A DNA stretch of 42,458 bases, taken from positions 1,972 through 44,429 of the forward strand of contig DS990612.1 in assembly GCA_000155715.1 (NCBI GenBank), read 5' to 3'. Positions within the stretch are counted from its first letter, which is position 1; each line of letters opens with the position of its first letter. Below are positions 36,694-42,458 of this stretch, piece after piece. Made by a program: the position numbers and the translations under genes. The notes beneath the pieces are model-generated. The model was given only the letters and a program-made list of their open reading frames with translations, ran no database searches and was not told where the DNA came from. This stretch comes from a gamma proteobacterium HTCC5015 (GTDB lineage Bacteria; Pseudomonadota; Gammaproteobacteria; HTCC5015).

Positions 36694-37545
36694 ATGAATC
36701 GTCTTATTATTATTGGCGCACCGCGCTCAGGCACGAATATGTTGAGAGATGTGCTGACTTCACTGCAGGGTATTGAGACTTGGCCCTGCGACGAGATTAA
36801 CTACATCTGGCGCCATGGTAATGTGCGCTACCCCTCCGATGAAATTCCCGCCGATCGCGCTACGCCCGCTGTGCAAAAGTACATTCGTGGGCGATTTGAT
36901 TCGATAGCCCACAAAACCGGCGCCGAAGTTGTGGTTGAAAAAACCTGCGCTAGCTCTCTGCGGGTGCCCTTTGTCGACAAGATTGTGCCAGAAGCCCGTT
37001 ATGTATTTATCTACCGCGACGGCATCGATGCTACGGGATCGGCCAAGCTACGCTGGACGGCCAGGTTAGATATTCCTTATATTCTGGAAAAAGTGCGCTT
37101 TGTGCCCAAGTTAGATTTGCCATACTACGCACTACGCTATTTTTGGTCGCGCTTCTATCGCCTGTTTTCCCGAGATAAGCGCCTGGCTTTTTGGGGGCCA
37201 GCGTTGGATAACATGCAAGATATCCTGCAAAAACACACACTCGATGAAGTGTGTGCTCTTCAGTGGCAGCGTTGCGTGGATCAGTCTGAAAAGGCATTTT
37301 CCAGTATGCCTGCAGACAAGGTGATTCGCGTGCGTTACGAGGATTTTGTGCAGTCTCCAAGGGATGAGCTCAAGCGCGTGCTGGACTTTATGGGGCGGGA
37401 GGTATCCGATGATAAGATTGCCGCTGCTGTCTCGTCGGTTTCTGCCAAAAGCCTAGGTAAGGGAAGGCAGTCGTTGGGTGAAGATCAAGTGCGCTCACTG
37501 GAAAAGCTAGTGGGGGAGACGCTAAAGCGTTATGACTACCTCTGA
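36694..37545 (+). CDS. Sulfotransferase family protein 4
   Basis: A 283-residue sulfotransferase. The PAPS 5' loop IIIGAPRSGTNMLRDVL is at 5-21, and the 3'-phosphate segment YVFIYRDGIDATGSAKLRW at 103-121 (Arg108, Ser116). No signal peptide. It starts 3 bases after the WbuB-like gene and overlaps the initiating transferase by 14 bases, so it lies inside what is elsewhere a contiguous fnlABC-GT-PGT core. It therefore probably sulfates the disaccharide made by those enzymes, for example the L-FucNAc, but this is inference. Composition matches its neighbours rather than the AT-rich block. Confidence 0.83.
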   Translation: MNRLIIIGAPRSGTNMLRDVLTSLQGIETWPCDEINYIWRHGNVRYPSDEIPADRATPAVQKYIRGRFDSIAHKTGAEVVVEKTCASSLRVPFVDKIVPEARYVFIYRDGIDATGSAKLRWTARLDIPYILEKVRFVPKLDLPYYALRYFWSRFYRLFSRDKRLAFWGPALDNMQDILQKHTLDEVCALQWQRCVDQSEKAFSSMPADKVIRVRYEDFVQSPRDELKRVLDFMGREVSDDKIAAAVSSVSAKSLGKGRQSLGEDQVRSLEKLVGETLKRYDYL

Positions 37546-38149
37546 GCTGGCATTGTCGCCCTTCCAGGCGTTTCTCAAGCGTTTCTTTGATTTCCTCGTG
37601 GCGTTGTTGGGGTTGTTGGCAGTTTGGTGGCTGATTGTATCGGCTTGGCTGGCGGCCAGTTGGGACACTCGTAGCAACGGTTTTTTTGTTCAGATGCGAG
37701 TGGGCAGAGGTGGAAAACCGTTTCGGGTGGTCAAAATCAAGACCATGCGTCCTTCGAGGGAGCTGACCTCCACGGTGACTGCCAGCGGCGACCCGCGTAT
37801 TACGCCTCTAGGCCGTTTTTTCCGAAAAACCAAAATTGATGAACTCCCTCAGCTGTGGAATGTGTTGTTAGGGCAGATGAGTTTTGTTGGGCCGCGCCCG
37901 GATGTCCCCGGCTACGCCGACAAACTAGAGGGGATTGAGCGTGCTGTACTCAATGTCCGCCCTGGCATTACGGGGCCGGCTACGCTCAAATATCGTGATG
38001 AAGAGGCGTTGTTGGCTTCGGTGGACGACCCTGAAGCCTATAACCGAGAGGTGATCTTCCCTGATAAAGTGCAGATCAACCTAGATTACATCCGCCACTG
38101 GTCTCTCGGGCGCGACTTGCGCTATATCTTGGCAACGGTGATTGGGTGA
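37532..38149 (+). CDS. Initiating phosphoglycosyl transferase, monotopic PglC-like
   Basis: A 205-residue minimal bacterial sugar transferase. One hydrophobic re-entrant helix (about 18-45) is followed by the catalytic domain: VVKIKTMRP, then TKIDELPQLWNVL with the Asp103-Glu104 dyad that forms the phosphosugar-enzyme intermediate, then MSFVGPRPDVPGYA. The family transfers a sugar-1-phosphate from UDP-sugar to undecaprenyl phosphate. The neighbouring WbpM/PglF and DegT genes suggest a 4-amino-4,6-dideoxy-HexNAc-1-phosphate, as in bacillosamine-type systems. It overlaps sulfotransferase 4 by 14 bases. A second initiating enzyme, of the unrelated WecA type, is encoded at 21376. Confidence 0.92.
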   Translation: MTTSELALSPFQAFLKRFFDFLVALLGLLAVWWLIVSAWLAASWDTRSNGFFVQMRVGRGGKPFRVVKIKTMRPSRELTSTVTASGDPRITPLGRFFRKTKIDELPQLWNVLLGQMSFVGPRPDVPGYADKLEGIERAVLNVRPGITGPATLKYRDEEALLASVDDPEAYNREVIFPDKVQINLDYIRHWSLGRDLRYILATVIG

Positions 38150-38222
38150 TTTTGGGGTGAGATGAGTTCGATAACAGTGTCGGAACTCAACAAGCTGTTT
38201 AGTTGACGTCGGATATATTGAA

Positions 38223-39386
38223 ATGAGTGAAAAAGCACTATCTCCATGGCCAAGTTTTACGCAAGAAGAAGCGGACGCTGTGCAACGCGTGCTGCTGTCG
38301 AATAAGGTTAACTACTGGACGGGTCAAGAGGGCCGCGAGTTTGAGCGCGAGTTTGCCGCTTTTGCGCAAACAGAACACGCCATCGCCGTGGCCAATGGCA
38401 CTGTGGCGCTCGACCTGGCCCTACAGGGTTTGGGAATTGGCCCCGGCGATGAAGTGATTGTCACGCCGCGCACATTTTTGGCCTCGGTGTCGTCTGTGGT
38501 CACGGCGGGGGCGACGCCTGTGTTTGCCGATGTGGATTTAGACAGCGGTAACATTACGCCCGATACGGTTGAGGCCGTGCTCAGTGAAAAAACGAAGGCG
38601 GTGATTGCCGTTCATCTGGCGGGTTGGCCCTGTGAAATGGACGGCTTAATGGCGCTGGCTGGCCAGCATGATTTTTATGTGATTGAAGACTGTGCTCAGG
38701 CGCATGGAGCGACTTATAAGGGCAAACCCGTGGGTGGATTGGGGCATGTCGGCTGTTGGAGTTTTTGCCAGGACAAAATCATGACGACGGGGGGCGAGGG
38801 TGGCATGGTCACCTGCAACGACCGCGAGTTGTGGTCGCGCATGTGGTCGTATAAAGATCACGGCAAAAGCTGGGAGGCGGTCTACGAGCGCGAGCACCCA
38901 CCGGGGTTTCGCTGGCTGCACGAAAGCTTTGGCACCAATTGGCGCCTCACCGAGATGCAATCGGCTATTGGGCGTATTCAGTTGAGTCGAATGCCCGATT
39001 GGACGGCGGCTCGCCGCAGACATGCGACAAAAATCTGGGAGGCCTGTCGCCGTGTTCCTTGGTTGCGTGTGCCCGACCAGCCCGACGATATCGGCCACGC
39101 CTGCTATAAGGTGTATGTCTATGTGCGGGCGGAACAGCTGCCAGAGGGGAAAAGCCGAAACGACGTAGCGACTCTTCTGCAAGAGCACGGCGTGCCTTGT
39201 ATGCAGGGCTCTTGCTCGGAGGTCTATCGCGAAAAGGCTTTTGACAATACGGATTATGTACCTGAGGTGGCTCTGCCGAATGCTAGGCAGCTGGGAGAGA
39301 CGAGTTTGATGTTTGTCTGCCATCCAACGTTGCGTGATGATGAAGTGGAGCGGTTTGTCATTGCGATACAAAAGCTTGCCGAATAA
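38223..39386 (+). CDS. DegT/DnrJ/EryC1/StrS aminotransferase (probable UDP-4-keto-6-deoxy-HexNAc aminotransferase)
   Basis: A 387-residue PLP enzyme. The cofactor lysine is in FCQDKIMTTGGEGGM (Lys185). VANGTVALDLALQGLG, VTPRTFLASVSSV and VIEDCAQAHGATYKG are standard motifs. Unlike WbpE, it lies next to the WbpM 4,6-dehydratase, so it probably aminates C4 of UDP-4-keto-6-deoxy-GlcNAc, as PglE does. The known alternative, GDP-perosamine synthase-like activity, lacks a GDP-mannose dehydratase here. I see no PglD-like acetyltransferase nearby, so the amine may stay free or be acylated by another enzyme. A 73-base gap precedes it without a clear promoter. Confidence 0.87.
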   Translation: MSEKALSPWPSFTQEEADAVQRVLLSNKVNYWTGQEGREFEREFAAFAQTEHAIAVANGTVALDLALQGLGIGPGDEVIVTPRTFLASVSSVVTAGATPVFADVDLDSGNITPDTVEAVLSEKTKAVIAVHLAGWPCEMDGLMALAGQHDFYVIEDCAQAHGATYKGKPVGGLGHVGCWSFCQDKIMTTGGEGGMVTCNDRELWSRMWSYKDHGKSWEAVYEREHPPGFRWLHESFGTNWRLTEMQSAIGRIQLSRMPDWTAARRRHATKIWEACRRVPWLRVPDQPDDIGHACYKVYVYVRAEQLPEGKSRNDVATLLQEHGVPCMQGSCSEVYREKAFDNTDYVPEVALPNARQLGETSLMFVCHPTLRDDEVERFVIAIQKLAE

Positions 39387-39457
39387 ATTATAGTATCTAG
39401 ACAATACCGTCGCCTTAGCGAATAGCGCGGTAAACTGACATGAAAAAGGGCTAAAAA

Positions 39458-41377
39458 ATGCGGGCGTTAATCGGCTATTTGACGCAGTTGTCGCGGTGGC
39501 AAAAATCCTTGGTGCTTTTAATATTCGACGCTAGCGCTTTGCTGGCGGCGGTTTTCTGCGCCTATTTGTTGCGTTTGGAGAAATTACCGCCCGAGGTGCT
39601 GAGTCACCAATCCCTGTTGATGGCTTTAGCGGGGGTGGTTGCTACTTTAATGTGTCTGCGTCAGTTGGGCTTGTATCGCGTCGTGGTGCGCTATGTCAGC
39701 CAGCGCTTAGTGAGTGTGTTGGTACCGTCGGCACTGCTGGGTGGCGTTGTTATGGCTGCAGTGTCCTATTTTGGTCAAGTTTGGATGCCCCGCTCCATAC
39801 CCTTTTTATACGCCCTGCTAGCGGTCTTGTTCTTGGGGAGCGGTCGCTTTGCTGCACGCACAGTGCTGATGCTAGCGCGTGAAAGTGCCTCCATTAGAGT
39901 TGTCGTTTATGGGGCGGGCGCCAGCGGTCAACAGTTGCTGGGTGGTCTGCGCCAAGGTGGTGGGTATCAAGTCGAAGCGTTTTTAGACGACGACCCCGAA
40001 TTATGGGGGCGCGAGGTGGCGGGCTTACGTGTTTACGAGCCTCGCCATGCAAATCTAGAACGCTTAGAGCGGCGCGGTGTGGAGGGAGTTTTGTTGGCTA
40101 TGCCCTCCGCCAAGCGCAGTCAGCGTCGGGCGGTGATTCAGCGTTTGGAGCCGTTTTCCTTCCATGTGCGCACGGTGCCTGGTATGCAAGACATGATCGA
40201 TGGCGAGTTCAGTATCGATCAGTTGCAGGAAGTCAGCATCGAAGATTTGCTGGGGCGCGACGCGGTAGAGCCGATTCCTCAGCTTCTCACCCAGTGTATT
40301 GCGGGTAAAGTCGTCATGGTGACGGGCGCCGGCGGGTCAATTGGCAGTGAGTTGTGCCGTCAGGCCCTAGCTCATGGTGCGAAGACGCTTTTACTGTTGG
40401 AGAGCAGTGAATACGCGCTATACAGCGTCGAGGCAGAGCTGCGATCTCGGTTGGGCGCTCAGCAGCGCTTGATTCCATTGCTGGGCAATGTCGGCAATGC
40501 TCAGCGGGTTCGGCAGATTTTTCAAGCCTACAACATCGACACTGTCTATCACGCAGCCGCGTATAAGCATGTGCCGCTGGTTGAGGGCAGTCCTGCTGAG
40601 GGAATCGTCAACAATGTCTTTGGGACAAAGGTATTGGCCGAGGCCGCAGAGGCCAATGATGTTGAGCGCTTTGTGTTGATTTCAACAGACAAGGCCGTCA
40701 GGCCAACCAATGTAATGGGGGCGAGTAAGCGTCTAGCCGAAATGGTATTGCAGGCGATGCAGCAAGGCGGTAGCAAAACGGTGTTTACCATGGTCCGCTT
40801 TGGCAATGTGCTGGGGTCGTCGGGTTCGGTTGTGCCGTTGTTTCGACGCCAGATTGCAGAGGGCGGCCCGGTCACCGTGACGCATCCCGACATCACGCGC
40901 TTTTTTATGACCATTCCCGAGGCGGTGGAGCTCGTGATTCAAGCTGGGTCCATGGGTGAGGGCGGCGAGGTTTTTGTCTTGGATATGGGGGAGTCGGTAA
41001 AAATTCACTCACTGGCTCGTCGCATGATTCAGCTCTCGGGCTTGGAAGTGAAGTCGGCGGAGCAGCCCGATGGTGATATTGAAATTGCTTTTACCGGCTT
41101 GCGCCCTGGGGAAAAGCTCTATGAGGAGCTGCTGATTGGAGACGCTGTCGATGGGACAAAGCACCCTAAAGTGATGCGAGGGCAGGAGGATTGCCTCTCT
41201 CCCCAAGCCATTGCAGACCTAGTGGAGCAATTGCAGGAGGCGGTTGCTAACGAAGATTCATGCGCGCTGCGGAAGCTACTAGAAGAGGCCGTTGCAGGCT
41301 ACCGAAGGCAGGGCGCAAGCGCTGATTGGCTCGAGAGGGTCGATGAAGAAGCGGACAATGTCACCTACTTGAAATGA
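39458..41377 (+). CDS. wbpM: Membrane-anchored UDP-GlcNAc 4,6-dehydratase, WbpM/PglF/CapD family
   Basis: A 639-residue protein. About four N-terminal membrane helices (to residue 130 or so) are followed by a first Rossmann-like domain (VVVYGAGASGQQLLGGL) and the catalytic SDR domain starting VVMVTGAGGSIGSELCRQAL. The triad is the altered one of this family: Ser409 in ISTDKAV and Met420/Lys424 in VMGASK. It makes UDP-4-keto-6-deoxy-GlcNAc at the membrane, feeding the adjacent aminotransferase and a QuiNAc/FucNAc-type or bacillosamine-like initiating sugar. In P. aeruginosa wbpM closes nearly every O-antigen locus, and here too it ends cluster B. AAGGG lies 8 bases before the ATG. A weak 5-bp hairpin (GGCCT...AGGCC) near 41430-41447 is not a convincing terminator. 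Confidence 0.95.
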   Translation: MRALIGYLTQLSRWQKSLVLLIFDASALLAAVFCAYLLRLEKLPPEVLSHQSLLMALAGVVATLMCLRQLGLYRVVVRYVSQRLVSVLVPSALLGGVVMAAVSYFGQVWMPRSIPFLYALLAVLFLGSGRFAARTVLMLARESASIRVVVYGAGASGQQLLGGLRQGGGYQVEAFLDDDPELWGREVAGLRVYEPRHANLERLERRGVEGVLLAMPSAKRSQRRAVIQRLEPFSFHVRTVPGMQDMIDGEFSIDQLQEVSIEDLLGRDAVEPIPQLLTQCIAGKVVMVTGAGGSIGSELCRQALAHGAKTLLLLESSEYALYSVEAELRSRLGAQQRLIPLLGNVGNAQRVRQIFQAYNIDTVYHAAAYKHVPLVEGSPAEGIVNNVFGTKVLAEAAEANDVERFVLISTDKAVRPTNVMGASKRLAEMVLQAMQQGGSKTVFTMVRFGNVLGSSGSVVPLFRRQIAEGGPVTVTHPDITRFFMTIPEAVELVIQAGSMGEGGEVFVLDMGESVKIHSLARRMIQLSGLEVKSAEQPDGDIEIAFTGLRPGEKLYEELLIGDAVDGTKHPKVMRGQEDCLSPQAIADLVEQLQEAVANEDSCALRKLLEEAVAGYRRQGASADWLERVDEEADNVTYLK

Positions 41378-41480
41378 AAATGTACTTGTAGATAAATAGA
41401 CAAATAGTATCATCAAGCGCATAATCAGCGGCCTTAGGTAGTTTAGGCCTAATTTATAACTTCTTGCACAGGGGAGTCTC

Positions 41481-42458
41481 GTGAAGAAAATAGCACCATT
41501 TGTATTGGGCGCTTTCGGCGCCACGCTAGTGACTGGCACGGCAGTTGCTGAAATTAAAGACCCAGGTTCTGTCGATGCGGGCGGTTTTAAATTAACCCCA
41601 ACCGTTGAAGTTGGCATGGGCTATGACGACAACATCAACACGTCTGACAGCAATGAGGTGGATGCGAATGTGTTTAGGGTTGCTCCTCGCCTGCTGGCCG
41701 AGACAGAACTGGGCGACCACACTGCTGTTATTCTAGGCACGGGCGCTGAGAAGGGCGCCTATGCAGGCGAAGCCAACAACAACTACTACGACTACGATTT
41801 TAATGCGGGCATTATGACCGATTTGAATCGCAGTAACTCACTGGGCGCTGACTACGCCTTTGTTCGCGGCCACGACCCTGTTGGTGGCGTGGGTAGCTCG
41901 GGTGCGGCGACCCCCGATGAGTATCGCACTAACCGTGGCGGAATCTATTACAATCTCGGCAACGAAGACACAGTCGGTCGTGTAGAGGTTAGCGTGACAG
42001 GCGAGGGCAAACGCTACACTACCAATCGCCCTGCGACTAGCTCGCGCGACATTGATAAAACCACAGCGTCTCTGACAGGCTATTTCGGTGTTGCGCCTCG
42101 CACGGAAGTATTGTTGCAGGGCATTGTGACCGAGAATGATTTTATCAACGAAGATCAGCTCGACGCAGAAGACACTACGGGCTACTTGGGTGTGAAGTGG
42201 GAAGCCACTGCTCAAACCACGGGTACGGCCAAAGTGGGTTCTCAGGTAAAAGAGTTTGACGCCGGTGGTGATACGGATAAAACGGCTTGGGATATTGGCG
42301 TTGAATGGAAGCCTTTGAGCTATTCGACTTTCACGGCCAATCTCAGCAGCGACATCGGTGACGGTAACGCGCTGTCACGCAATATCACGTGGGCTGCTGT
42401 TGAGCGCGATACGATTAACTTTGGCTGGATTCATGACTGGCGCGATAACGTGCAAAGC
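41481..42458 (+). CDS. Outer-membrane beta-barrel protein (BBP2_2-like), 5' part; runs off the window
   Basis: An open frame of 326 codons from GTG 41481 to the last base, with no stop. GGGGAG at 41471-41476 is the ribosome-binding site, 4 bases before the GTG. The N-terminus MKKIAPFVLGAFGATLVTGT with AVA before Glu24 is a clean signal peptide. The mature part is rich in alternating polar/hydrophobic strands with Gly, Asn and Asp turns, for example VEVGMGYDDNINTSDSNEVD, GYLGVKWEATAQTTGTAKVG and FTANLSSDIGDG. The early GYDDNI motif is typical of the putative beta-barrel porin 2 family seen beside exopolysaccharide genes (EpsL/VpsM-like). A role in polymer export across the outer membrane is inferred. 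Confidence 0.85.
   Translation, partial: MKKIAPFVLGAFGATLVTGTAVAEIKDPGSVDAGGFKLTPTVEVGMGYDDNINTSDSNEVDANVFRVAPRLLAETELGDHTAVILGTGAEKGAYAGEANNNYYDYDFNAGIMTDLNRSNSLGADYAFVRGHDPVGGVGSSGAATPDEYRTNRGGIYYNLGNEDTVGRVEVSVTGEGKRYTTNRPATSSRDIDKTTASLTGYFGVAPRTEVLLQGIVTENDFINEDQLDAEDTTGYLGVKWEATAQTTGTAKVGSQVKEFDAGGDTDKTAWDIGVEWKPLSYSTFTANLSSDIGDGNALSRNITWAAVERDTINFGWIHDWRDNVQS

Noticed and set aside
41430-41447. Terminator after wbpM
   Set aside because: Only a 5-bp stem (GGCCT/AGGCC) and no T-run; too weak to call.

Overview
The window looks like chromosomal DNA of a gammaproteobacterium, probably marine. The 23S and 5S rRNAs and the tRNA-Ile/tRNA-Ala spacer are of gammaproteobacterial type. The polysaccharide genes are closest in kind and order to the Pseudomonas aeruginosa O-antigen loci. 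I cannot name a genus; a Cellvibrionales-like or other marine group is a guess.

Layout. 1-3611 is the 3' part of an rRNA operon: the end of tRNA-Ile, tRNA-Ala(UGC), 23S, 5S and a strong intrinsic terminator. From 3801 to 42458 almost everything makes surface polysaccharide. Cluster A (3801-22431) resembles the P. aeruginosa O5 wbp locus: wbpA, wbpB, wbpD and wbpE homologues, a membrane O-acyltransferase, a Wzx flippase, two sulfotransferases, a FemAB-like acyltransferase, a cytoplasmic polysaccharide-deacetylase-fold protein, a Wzy-like polymerase, a GT4, a wbpI homologue, a second GT4, an alkaline-phosphatase-fold protein and, on the opposite strand, a WecA/WbpL-type initiating transferase. 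A central island (22601-26077) encodes a DHH phosphoesterase, APS kinase (CysC) and an SLC13 permease. Cluster B (26291-41377) has its own Wzx, Wzy, GT2, two more sulfotransferases and an unusual DMFA2-like protein. It continues with the UDP-L-FucNAc genes (fnlA, fnlB, fnlC), a WbuB-like GT4, a PglC-like initiating transferase, a DegT aminotransferase and WbpM. The window ends inside an outer-membrane beta-barrel gene of the kind found next to exopolysaccharide loci.

How it fits together (inference). Cluster A should make UDP-GlcNAc3NAcA and UDP-ManNAc3NAcA, and cluster B UDP-L-FucNAc and a 4-amino-4,6-dideoxy-HexNAc. Each cluster has its own initiating enzyme, flippase and polymerase. Four PAPS-dependent sulfotransferases are spread over both clusters, and the island between them could import sulfate, make PAPS and perhaps destroy the product PAP. 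The best overall reading is a double, sulfated surface-polysaccharide locus with its own PAPS supply. Base composition is mosaic: roughly 26.1-32.2 kb is visibly AT-rich and rich in G7-G8 runs, while the SLC13 gene and the flanking nucleotide-sugar genes are GC-richer, suggesting assembly by repeated horizontal exchange.
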